DNA of 64,000 bases, from NCBI RefSeq assembly GCF_044784365.2, contig NZ_CP173065.2; one strand, given 5' to 3'. Numbering within the stretch: the first letter of the stretch is position 1; each line of letters starts with the position of its first letter. The notes beneath the pieces are model-generated. The model was not told the origin of the DNA and made no database searches. It saw only the letters and a program-made list of their open reading frames with translations. Positions 46,072-54,171 of this stretch are shown here, piece after piece. Source of the stretch: Cetobacterium_A somerae (GTDB lineage: Bacteria; Fusobacteriota; Fusobacteriia; Fusobacteriales; Fusobacteriaceae). The translations under genes were made by a program, and so were the position numbers.

Positions 46072-47193
46072 TTGAGTTTTAAAATTTCTAATCAAAATAT
46101 TGTCTTCAATACACGAACTTCTAAAATTGAAAATACCATTTTTTTAAATATATTAAAAAAATTAGAAAAAGATTTAAAAGAAACCATTACTTTAGAGTCA
46201 AATGAATTTAAAAAATTAGGTTCTCAAGATATTATGGAAGCTCTTAATGGACTTATGACTAAATATATCTCTTATTCATTTATCAACGAGTATGGTAAAA
46301 ACTCTTTTTCACAATTCCCATATGTTAGTTACTTTAGCAAAATTGACGATATTTTTTATATAACTATCCCACCTATGATAGTTAATGCTTTTAAAAAAAA
46401 TACTATTGAAAGTTTTTTATCTTTAAGAACTTTTTTTTACTTCAGACAAAAATCTTCACATAATTTCTTTAATCTAGTTTTAAAAAATAATGCAGAAAAC
46501 ATAAATTTAATTCTAAGTATTGAAGAGTTAAAAAATATTTTTAATATAAAAGAGGAAGCTTATGAGCGTTTTTTTGATTTTGAAAAAGCTCTATTAAAAA
46601 CTTTAGTAGAAAATATAAATTCTTATTCAAATTACACTCTTATCTACAATAAAATAAAAAAAGGTGAGTCTAAAAATAACAAAGTTACTGCTATTGAATT
46701 TATTTTAAAAAATAACTCTCTTATTGAAAAAAGCGCTGAAACTAACTATTTAATTCAACTTATAAAAAGTAATGTTGAAGACTATAAAAAGATTTGGGAA
46801 AGTATCAATTCATCTATTAATGAGATTGGATTTATTCAGTGCAAAAGAGCAATTCTTTTCTTAAAAGAGAATAATCTTACTCTTTCAGATGATGAGCTTA
46901 TAAACTACTTAAAAAGAAAAGGTGAAAATATTGAGGAAATTTTACAATTAAATAATCACACACTTATTAAAGAGAAGATATCTCTATACAAAGATGTGGC
47001 AACCTTTACTAAAACTATCTACAACATCATGATTGGTTATAATTTCTATTACTCCTTAAACTTTAAATTTTTAAAAGATATTAAGGAATTTAAAGAAGGG
47101 GATACTTTCTTTTATAGAGATGAAAACTATATTGTCTTTGGAACATATGTTGAAAACCGTGGAAGCTTTAAAATTTTCCAAACTCAAAATTAA
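46072..47193 (+). CDS. Rep_3-family replication-initiator-like protein
   Basis: This 373-residue protein resembles plasmid initiators of the Rep_3 (RepA/RepE) superfamily with two winged-helix domains. SLRTFFYFRQKSS, LSIEELKNIFNI..EAYERFFDFEKALLKTLVENIN and TLIYNKIKKG...NKVTAIEFILKN follow the pattern of these proteins. The start is TTG, preceded by GGAGG. The C-terminal part (about 215-373) is extra compared with short initiators. No partition, mobilisation or other plasmid genes are nearby, so it may be a chromosomal relic or a repurposed DNA-binding protein. Family assignment by eye is moderately sure; function is open. Confidence 0.6.
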   Translation: MSFKISNQNIVFNTRTSKIENTIFLNILKKLEKDLKETITLESNEFKKLGSQDIMEALNGLMTKYISYSFINEYGKNSFSQFPYVSYFSKIDDIFYITIPPMIVNAFKKNTIESFLSLRTFFYFRQKSSHNFFNLVLKNNAENINLILSIEELKNIFNIKEEAYERFFDFEKALLKTLVENINSYSNYTLIYNKIKKGESKNNKVTAIEFILKNNSLIEKSAETNYLIQLIKSNVEDYKKIWESINSSINEIGFIQCKRAILFLKENNLTLSDDELINYLKRKGENIEEILQLNNHTLIKEKISLYKDVATFTKTIYNIMIGYNFYYSLNFKFLKDIKEFKEGDTFFYRDENYIVFGTYVENRGSFKIFQTQN

Positions 47194-47210
47194 TATTTTT
47201 TAGATATAAT

Positions 47211-47241
47211 AAAAGAAGCTAGATAAACTAGCTTCTTTTTT
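47211..47241. terminator. Bidirectional terminator
   Basis: AGAAGCTAG pairs perfectly with CTAGCTTCT around ATAAA, with A and T runs on either side. It separates the Rep_3 gene and the convergent NRAMP-like gene. Confidence 0.9.
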
Positions 47242-48439
47242 ACAATATAGCTGCTATGCTTCCTAAAGATATTATTCCTTCATATCCCATAATAACAACT
47301 ATCGCTATTCCAAATATTGTAAGTATAACTGAGTGTCTATAATCTCCTACTATCTCTTTTTTTCTTGAAGCTAGCAGTGTAATTCCTAAAGTTATTGGTA
47401 GAATTAATCCATTTAATGCTCCTGCTAAAAGAAGTAAAGAAACTGGCTTTCCTATACTTGCCATAACAAAAGTTGAAAGTAGAATAAATCCTATTATAAA
47501 TCCTTTTTCATGTTGAAAAACAATAGGAAAAAGAGTTTTTAAAAATGAAATTGATGTATAAGCAGCTCCAACTATAGTCCCTAGAGATGAAGCTAATATT
47601 ACAACTCCAAATATTTTATATCCCACAACTCCCGCTCCTTGCATAAAAGCTGAAGCTGGAGGATTCTCTGGGTTTAATGTTGCTCCTGTTGAAACAACTC
47701 CTAAGACAGCTAAAAACAATACTATTCTTATTATCGAAGCTATACTTACTCCTATTAGTAAACTTTTATTTATATTATTTAAATTTTCTTTTCCTTTAAT
47801 ATTTGCATCTAATAGCTTATGTCCACCTGCAAAAATTATATATCCTCCAATAGTTCCTCCAAGTAAAGTTAATAATGAGAAACTTAAATCTCCATAAGAC
47901 TCTGGAAATACAGCACTATAAGCTGCTTGTGAAATCGGTGGTTTGCTTTCTAAAGCTACATAAGATATTACTAAAATCATTAAAACACCTAGTATTTTAG
48001 TAAATTTATCTATAATCCTTCCTGCATCTTTTGAAATAAAAATTAATGCCCCCACTCCCCCAGCTAATAATGCTGAGTATGTAAGATCAATTCCAAATAA
48101 CACATTTAACCCTAAGGCTGCTCCTCCTACATTCCCTATATTAAAAGCAAAACCTCCTAAAACAATTAATGTTGCTATTAAATACCCTAATCCCGGAACA
48201 ATTTTATTTGCTAAATCTTGTCCTCTCAAGCCAGAAACTCCAATAATTCTAGAAATATTCAATTGAACTATTAAAGTTATAACTATAGAAACTAAAATAG
48301 AAAATGCAAAATTAGCCTTAAATTGCTCTGTAAAAATTGATGCTTGAGTTAAAAAGCCCGGTCCTACTGCAGACATCGCCATTAAAAAAGCGGCACCTAA
48401 AACAGCACCACCACTCTTTGAACTCATATTATTTTTCAT
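47240..48439 (-). CDS. NRAMP-related membrane transporter
   Basis: This 399-residue protein has about 11 helices and aligns with the NRAMP/LeuT-fold group: the AVGPGFLTQAS first helix, GGTIGGYIIFAGGHKLLDA and SLGTIVGAAYTSISF. Canonical manganese transporters have DPGN in helix 1; here the place is GPGF, so metal transport is doubtful. It may belong to the YcsG-like branch with another substrate (inference). The ribosome-binding site is GGAGGG. The upstream neighbour encodes an ion transporter, but a weak hairpin lies between them. Confidence 0.75.
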   Translation of the reverse strand: MKNNMSSKSGGAVLGAAFLMAMSAVGPGFLTQASIFTEQFKANFAFSILVSIVITLIVQLNISRIIGVSGLRGQDLANKIVPGLGYLIATLIVLGGFAFNIGNVGGAALGLNVLFGIDLTYSALLAGGVGALIFISKDAGRIIDKFTKILGVLMILVISYVALESKPPISQAAYSAVFPESYGDLSFSLLTLLGGTIGGYIIFAGGHKLLDANIKGKENLNNINKSLLIGVSIASIIRIVLFLAVLGVVSTGATLNPENPPASAFMQGAGVVGYKIFGVVILASSLGTIVGAAYTSISFLKTLFPIVFQHEKGFIIGFILLSTFVMASIGKPVSLLLLAGALNGLILPITLGITLLASRKKEIVGDYRHSVILTIFGIAIVVIMGYEGIISLGSIAAIL

Positions 48440-48467
48440 AAAAAAATCCCTCCGTAAATTGTAACAA

Positions 48468-48486
48468 AATAACTTGCTCAGTTATT
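48468..48486 (-). terminator. Weak hairpin after the ion-transporter gene
   Basis: AATAACT pairs with AGTTATT around a 5-base loop, followed by a short U-rich tract on the minus strand. The evidence is modest. Confidence 0.35.
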
Positions 48487-48537
48487 ATATACCTTTGTTA
48501 CTTCTTTTACTAGAGGGTATTTTAATTATTTTTTATA

Positions 48538-49815
48538 TTACATATATCTTAATTTTAAATATATTCCTGCTACCACTAAAGTTTGTATCGCTATTAACGC
48601 ACCAAACTTTAAGAATTTCACAAAATCTATTTTACATCCTGATTTTCCTGCTACACCAACTGCTACTACGTTTGTTGCAGAACCAAGAATAGAGATGTTT
48701 CCACCTAAACATGAACCAAAAGATAATGCCCACCAAAGTGCATCTGTATGAACCCCTTTAAATGTAGGAGCCATAACATCTATTATTTTTGAAACTGTTG
48801 CAGCGTTAGCAACGTTTCCTATTACTGATGTAAATAATGCTGATAAAGTCATAATAGACATTGTTGCAAACTCAAAGTTTCCTTTAGTTACTGCAATCAT
48901 TTTGTCACTTACCATGTCGATAACATTTATTTTTTCAATTCCTAATACCATCATAAATAATCCAATAAAGAAGAACAGAGTATCCCACTCTACGTGCTTA
49001 AATATATCTGCTGGTTTTCTTTTTGCTATTGTTACAAGTAAAAATGCTCCACTTAAAGAGATTATTGCTAGACCTTTATTTATAAAGTTATTTAATACAA
49101 ATCCAAGAATTACTAGCGCAAATATTGTTCCTGCTTCTCTTAATAGTTTCTTATCTTTCAAACTTCTACTTGGGTTCATCTCCATAATTCTAGCTTTTAA
49201 CTCTGTTGAAACATGGAAATCTTTTCCATAGATGAAGTAAACATTTGCTAGTAATATTACCATTGATATTATTGCAACTGGTGATGTATTAAATAAAAAT
49301 TCGTTAAATCCTAATCCACTTTCATGACCTATGATTAGTTGAGTTGGGTCACCTATTAGTGTTGCTGTTCCACCAATATTTGCTGCCATTATCTCTGTTA
49401 TTACAAATGGGAATGGGTTTAACTTTAACTCTCCCGCTAGTAATATTGATATTGGTGCCATTAGTAGAATTGTTGTTACGTTATCTAAAAACGCTGAACA
49501 AACTGCTGTCACTATTGCTAGGAAAACAATAAGTAAAAATGGTTCTCCTCTAACAAACTTTGCTAATGTAATAGCAAACCACTGGAACACTCCTGTTTCA
49601 GATATCAAATGAACTATTATCATCATACCAATTAATAAAAATAAAATCTCTAATCTACTTGCTACAGCGTGTAATGCTTGCTCTTCATTAAAAATACCTA
49701 CCATTGACATTGCTAATCCACCTAGCATCGTTGCCCATGCACCAGGTACCTTTTCTGTTATGATACAATAGAACACTGCTATAAAAATACCAAGCCCTAA
49801 TATTAAGCTTAACAT
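48538..49815 (-). CDS. ArsB/NhaD (IT) superfamily ion transporter
   Basis: This 425-residue inner-membrane protein has about 11-12 helices. SAFLDNVTTILLMAPISI and NIGGTATLIGDPTQLIIG mark the first half and VIGNVANAATVSK with GGNISILGSATNVVAVGVA the second. This is the inverted-repeat signature of the ArsB/NhaD/DASS ion transporter superfamily. The substrate (sodium/proton, arsenite or a carboxylate) cannot be decided by sequence reading. It follows the EIIA-CBS gene by 17 bases and is almost certainly co-transcribed with it. Confidence 0.85.
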   Translation of the reverse strand: MLSLILGLGIFIAVFYCIITEKVPGAWATMLGGLAMSMVGIFNEEQALHAVASRLEILFLLIGMMIIVHLISETGVFQWFAITLAKFVRGEPFLLIVFLAIVTAVCSAFLDNVTTILLMAPISILLAGELKLNPFPFVITEIMAANIGGTATLIGDPTQLIIGHESGLGFNEFLFNTSPVAIISMVILLANVYFIYGKDFHVSTELKARIMEMNPSRSLKDKKLLREAGTIFALVILGFVLNNFINKGLAIISLSGAFLLVTIAKRKPADIFKHVEWDTLFFFIGLFMMVLGIEKINVIDMVSDKMIAVTKGNFEFATMSIMTLSALFTSVIGNVANAATVSKIIDVMAPTFKGVHTDALWWALSFGSCLGGNISILGSATNVVAVGVAGKSGCKIDFVKFLKFGALIAIQTLVVAGIYLKLRYM

Positions 49816-49832
49816 AAATCTTCACTTCCTTC

Positions 49833-50756
49833 TTATATATGTAATATTTTTCTTATAATATCTGATCTTAAAATAATTCCAAGATACTTTCCACTTTCAA
49901 CAACATATATTCTCGTAACACCACGGTTCATAAATAAATATGATACTTCCATTAATGAAGCTTCTCTATCAACTGTTACAACTCCCTCTCTTCTATAAAG
50001 TTCTTCGATTGTTGTTGTTTTTTCATTTATTAGATAGTTTTCAAATGGCTCTCCCACAGTCATGAAGTTTAAGTCATTTAAAATAGTTGTGTATTTAGGC
50101 ATTCCAAATGAGATTAACTCTCTTTCTGTTATCTCTCCCAAAAAGTTATTATTCTTATCTACTACAGGAATTCCACTAACCTTTTCCATTATTATTATTT
50201 TTGCAATGTCCTCTAATGTATTAGTTTCTTTTACTGGTTTTGGCACATTAGTCATTAAATCTTCAGCTGTAATATTATGATCTACCTCAATATTTGCAGC
50301 TTCTAATATTTTTATCGTTTCAATTGGATTTTTTTCTTCAATTATTCTATCTAAAATAACTTTATTTTTCATAGCTAATTTAGATATTCCTGACATTATC
50401 TTTAGTATTTTTTTACCTTTTAAAACATCAGCTATTACAAGAATAACTATTTTTAGCTCTTCCTCTTTGTTATCAAGTGTTTTTACCATAACTGGTTTTT
50501 CTGGAAATCCTATTGCTACTAAAATATCATCATAATGCTCTAATCTTGCGTGTGGAATGGCTACCCCATGTCCTAAGTAAGTTGATGCTTCTTCTTCTCT
50601 TTTTAACACGGCTTTTTTCATGATAGCCTTTTCATTTTTTAATGATTTGTTATTTTCAACAAGTTGATCTAAAAGATTTTCTATCAATTCATTGATATTA
50701 TTCCCTTTTATGTTTGGAATAATTACTTTTTCCGATAGATAGCTAGACAGCTTCAT
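49833..50756 (-). CDS. PTS EIIA domain fused to a CBS-domain pair
   Basis: This 307-residue cytoplasmic protein has a fructose/nitrogen-type EIIA domain (about 1-150) with the phosphorylatable His69 in GHGVAIPHARLEHYDD. A pair of CBS domains follows (about 180-307; DLMTNVPKPVKET, SGIPVVDKNN, VDREASLMEVSYLFMNRGVTRIYVV). CBS pairs bind adenine nucleotides or c-di-AMP-like ligands. It has no EIIB or EIIC partner in the operon and instead precedes an ion transporter. A regulatory role that couples phosphorylation state and nucleotide level to ion flux is likely (inference). Confidence 0.85.
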   Translation of the reverse strand: MKLSSYLSEKVIIPNIKGNNINELIENLLDQLVENNKSLKNEKAIMKKAVLKREEEASTYLGHGVAIPHARLEHYDDILVAIGFPEKPVMVKTLDNKEEELKIVILVIADVLKGKKILKIMSGISKLAMKNKVILDRIIEEKNPIETIKILEAANIEVDHNITAEDLMTNVPKPVKETNTLEDIAKIIIMEKVSGIPVVDKNNNFLGEITERELISFGMPKYTTILNDLNFMTVGEPFENYLINEKTTTIEELYRREGVVTVDREASLMEVSYLFMNRGVTRIYVVESGKYLGIILRSDIIRKILHI

Positions 50757-50803
50757 TGGAACACCTCCGTTTTTTTACACTTATTTATCTTTTGTTCATT
50801 TTT

Positions 50804-50839
50804 AGTATAGCACATTTTTCCAAAAAGTAAATACTTTTT
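50804..50839 (-). promoter_or_regulatory. Promoter with overlapping palindrome upstream of the EIIA-CBS operon
   Basis: On the minus strand, TTTACT (50826-50831) and TATACT (50804-50809) are separated by 16 bases. The -35 lies inside a perfect 18-bp palindrome, AAAAAGTAAATACTTTTT (50822-50839), a likely operator. Confidence 0.5.
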
Positions 50840-50940
50840 GAATCGTGAGTCAACTTTTTTTTTAATTTTTTGAAGGAACCCTCTTTTCTTCTTAGTATAA
50901 TAGATTGAAAAAATAACTTATTTTAAAAGGAGAGATTTAT

Positions 50941-51276
50941 ATGAAAAAATTATTAGCTATGTTAGCTTTATCTTTAGCAATGGTTGCTTGTGGAGAGAAA
51001 CAAGATACAACTCCAAATGATCCTAATCCCCCAGTACAAACTACTGATCTTGCTCAACCAGCTCAGACTACTGATTCTCAAGCAGCAGATAACGCTAATC
51101 AACCAGTTGAAGCTATTGAAGAAACTGTTGTAGAAGAAGTTACTCCTGCTACTCCTGCAGAGATTAAAGCTGCTGAAGAAGCTGCTGGTAAAAATCCTGT
51201 TCAAGCTGTAGAAGAAACTGTTGAAGAACAAGTTCAAACTGTAACACCAGATTCAAATACTAAAACTGCTCAATAA
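50941..51276 (+). CDS. Small Ala/Glu-rich lipoprotein
   Basis: This 111-residue protein has a clear lipoprotein signal and lipobox (MVACG, Cys17). The rest is low-complexity, with Thr/Pro/Gln first, then two repeats of the type V(E/Q)A.EETVVEEV and a Glu/Ala-rich helix-prone region. No catalytic motif is visible. It probably sits in a membrane leaflet as a structural or spacer protein. A -10 TATAAT lies at 50896-50901, and AAAGGAGAG precedes the ATG. The 3' end overlaps the convergent GGDEF-EAL gene by 24 bases. Confidence 0.8.
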   Translation: MKKLLAMLALSLAMVACGEKQDTTPNDPNPPVQTTDLAQPAQTTDSQAADNANQPVEAIEETVVEEVTPATPAEIKAAEEAAGKNPVQAVEETVEEQVQTVTPDSNTKTAQ

Positions 51277-54081
51277 TAATAAAAAATACAGGTCTCTATT
51301 AAGAGCCTGTATTTTTTTTGTTAACTTCTTTATAAATTCCAGGTCTTCTATAGGTTTACTAAAAATATATCCTTGTCCAATATCAACATTCGCTTTTTCT
51401 AAAAATTCTAGTTGTAACTTTGTTTCTATTCCTTCTGATACAATTTTAAGATTTAAATCCTTTATAAGTCCTACTAAAGCCATATATATATTCGATGCAA
51501 CTAAATCTCCTTTAGTTCCTATAGCATCTAAAATACCTTTATCAAATTTTATTACATCTAAAGGTATTAGTGGTAATAAACTTACAGTGGAGTGTCCTGC
51601 TGTAAAGTCATCCATTGAAAATGATATGTTTATTTTTTTTAATTCATTTATTTTTTCCAAAGTTGTTTTTAAATTTGTTGAAAATATAGACTCTGTTATT
51701 TCAATCTCCATATAGTCCCCTGAAATACCATTTTCTTTTAGTAAATTTTTAATTACAGACACTACATCATCTCTTTCAAGAGATTTCATAGATAGATTAA
51801 AAGACATTTTAAAATTATCGTTTATATAGCCATTTTCTTTTAAATTTTTTACAAAATTTATAGCATCACTTGCTATTTTATAATCAATTAAATGTATTAA
51901 ATTAATCTCTTCTGCAATTGGTATAAACTCTCCAGGTGATATAAAACCTAACTTTTCATCACTCCATCTCGCTAAAGCTTCTGCTCCAATAATTTCCTTA
52001 CTTTTTATACTAAATTTTGGTTGATATACGCCATATAACCCTTTTAAATTTTTATTTCTTAATAGTGATTTTATCGAATACTCTCTCTCTTTTTTCTTTA
52101 TTAAATCCTCAGTAGCTTCAATATAATAAAAATTATTTTTTTTCTTTACATCTTCCATAGCCATATACCCATATTTAAAAGCAGTTTCTAAATCTTTATT
52201 ATTGTTTTTATAAAAACCAATACTTAAATCTACTTGATAACTTAATTTTAAAGAGTGCATCTCTTTTTTTAATCGTTCTAACCTTTCAATTAAAAATTCA
52301 TCTTCACTAAAAATATAAAACTCATCTCCTGAAACTCTAAAAATATTTTGATTTTTAAATATTCTTTTTAGTTTATCTGCTACAATTCTTAGTATATCAT
52401 CTCCTGAGCTTTGACCATATTTATCATTTAGCTCTTTAAAATTATTGATATCTACTACTACGGCAAATCCCTTCATATCTTTTTTTTCATTAATAAAATT
52501 CAAGAATTCAATTCTATTTGGAAGAGTTGTAATTAAATCTTTTTTTAGTTCTTTTGTCATTTTGTGATTTAAAAGTATTTTATAAATAGAGATCATTACG
52601 AATATTGTAGAAATAGCTAACAATAAATACAGTATCTTATTTGTTAATTGAAAGTGCTGATACTCATTAAAAGCTTCTTGCTTTTTCATTATATCTGCTT
52701 CTTCTTCTAACTTTTTTAAACTTAATCCATTTTTTATACCTTTATTTATTATCTTTTTTAATATCTCATCGCTTTTATATAACCCTAAAGATATTGGAAT
52801 CTCCATAAATTCATCAACTTTAAACTTACTTGTATCCATTTTATTAATATCAAATAAAAAAGCTGCATTTATTATATAACTATTCAATGCTTTTTCTAAT
52901 TCATCATAACTTTTAAAAAATAAAATATCGTTTTTCAAATAATATTCTTGTACAAAACTCTCCTCTATTGATCCTCTTACTACTCCTATCTTAGTATTAT
53001 GTGAGAAAAAACTAGAGACTTTATATAATGTTGGCTTATATATTGGTTCTGTAAAGATTATATCATCATTCCATTCTTTATTTTCTGGTAATGGGACTAC
53101 TCGAATTTTTTTCTTTAAAAAATCATTATATATATTATTCCAATTATTATTTCGATCATTTATTATTTTAAAATTTATGCCTGTTCTTTTAGAAAATTTT
53201 TCTATAAAAAACGGAATAACACCTACAAATCTTTTTAAATCTTTTGAATAATAGCTTAATGTATTATTTGGTTCTAAAGCTATTGTAACTTGAGAAAGAT
53301 TATTCAAGTACTCTCTCTCCTCTAGTGTTAACGATTCTAAAAACTTATTTTTATATATTACATTAGATTGCTTTTCTAAATATTTTGTAATATCACCTTG
53401 ATATTTCTCTAAAAGAGCATTATTTACTATTGCTGCTAAATCATTTAATCTCTTTTGTAATCCTATTGATATATCCGGAAGATAACCAATTTTAATAATA
53501 TTTTCCCATCCTCTTATATTATATTTAGATGTTAAAAATATTTTATCTTGCTCTAAAAAGCTATCTTCAACTTCAACTATATTAACTTTTATATCATTGC
53601 CTCTTAAAAATTTTTTCAAATATCCTGTATAAATTGAATTTTTAGTAACATAAATATCTTTTTCATTTAAATTTTTCAAATTTTTTAAATCATATTTTTC
53701 TGTATTTGAAGTAGCTAAATAGATTGAGTCATCATACAAAGGTAGACTAAATACACTGTTTTCTTTTCTTTCCTCACTTTGAGTAACAGACCCTAAAATA
53801 TCAATCTCTTTTCTATTGTACATTGCTAGTAATTCACTCCAATTCCCTTTTACTATTTGTACATTCAAACCTAAATAATTTTTAAATAAATCCTCTATTA
53901 TAGTGTTTAATGATTGATTATCTATAATAGTATTGTCAAAATCTGATGTTTTTAAACCTAAAACTAGTTGATGTTCTCTATAACTTTCTAGAACTTTTTC
54001 CTCTTTAATATTTTTAGGTATATAACCAGCAGCTAATAAAATTTGAGTCAAAAGAAAACACAATATAAAAACCTTTAGCAT
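51253..54081 (-). CDS. Receptor with solute-binding domains, GGDEF and EAL
   Basis: This 942-residue protein probably makes or breaks cyclic di-GMP in response to a periplasmic ligand. A signal peptide (about 1-18), two SBP_bac_3-like domains (about 25-245 and 260-465) and a membrane helix (about 484-504) are followed by a GGDEF domain and an EAL domain. The GGDEF-domain motif is SGDEF at 584-588, an accepted active variant. The EAL domain (about 680-920) has EALAR with EAL at 701-703 and an intact DDFTAGHS. The start ATG at 54081 follows GGGAGG; an upstream in-frame GTG is not supported. It shares its ligand-module design with the HD-GYP receptor at 4906-6984. Confidence 0.9.
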   Translation of the reverse strand: MLKVFILCFLLTQILLAAGYIPKNIKEEKVLESYREHQLVLGLKTSDFDNTIIDNQSLNTIIEDLFKNYLGLNVQIVKGNWSELLAMYNRKEIDILGSVTQSEERKENSVFSLPLYDDSIYLATSNTEKYDLKNLKNLNEKDIYVTKNSIYTGYLKKFLRGNDIKVNIVEVEDSFLEQDKIFLTSKYNIRGWENIIKIGYLPDISIGLQKRLNDLAAIVNNALLEKYQGDITKYLEKQSNVIYKNKFLESLTLEEREYLNNLSQVTIALEPNNTLSYYSKDLKRFVGVIPFFIEKFSKRTGINFKIINDRNNNWNNIYNDFLKKKIRVVPLPENKEWNDDIIFTEPIYKPTLYKVSSFFSHNTKIGVVRGSIEESFVQEYYLKNDILFFKSYDELEKALNSYIINAAFLFDINKMDTSKFKVDEFMEIPISLGLYKSDEILKKIINKGIKNGLSLKKLEEEADIMKKQEAFNEYQHFQLTNKILYLLLAISTIFVMISIYKILLNHKMTKELKKDLITTLPNRIEFLNFINEKKDMKGFAVVVDINNFKELNDKYGQSSGDDILRIVADKLKRIFKNQNIFRVSGDEFYIFSEDEFLIERLERLKKEMHSLKLSYQVDLSIGFYKNNNKDLETAFKYGYMAMEDVKKKNNFYYIEATEDLIKKKEREYSIKSLLRNKNLKGLYGVYQPKFSIKSKEIIGAEALARWSDEKLGFISPGEFIPIAEEINLIHLIDYKIASDAINFVKNLKENGYINDNFKMSFNLSMKSLERDDVVSVIKNLLKENGISGDYMEIEITESIFSTNLKTTLEKINELKKINISFSMDDFTAGHSTVSLLPLIPLDVIKFDKGILDAIGTKGDLVASNIYMALVGLIKDLNLKIVSEGIETKLQLEFLEKANVDIGQGYIFSKPIEDLEFIKKLTKKIQALNRDLYFLLLLSSFSI
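51281..51319. terminator. Terminator of the small lipoprotein gene, within the opposite gene's end
   Basis: AAAAAATACAGG pairs with CCTGTATTTTTT, with inner CTCT/AGAG pairs, and T8 follows on the plus strand. The hairpin is translated on the other strand as part of the last codons of the GGDEF-EAL protein. Confidence 0.85.
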
Positions 54082-54171
54082 CCATCCTCCCACTTTTTTA
54101 TAAATAGACTTTTATTATATCAAATCCTACTAAAAGGGTCAATTTAATACTCTGGTTTCTACTAATGTTTT

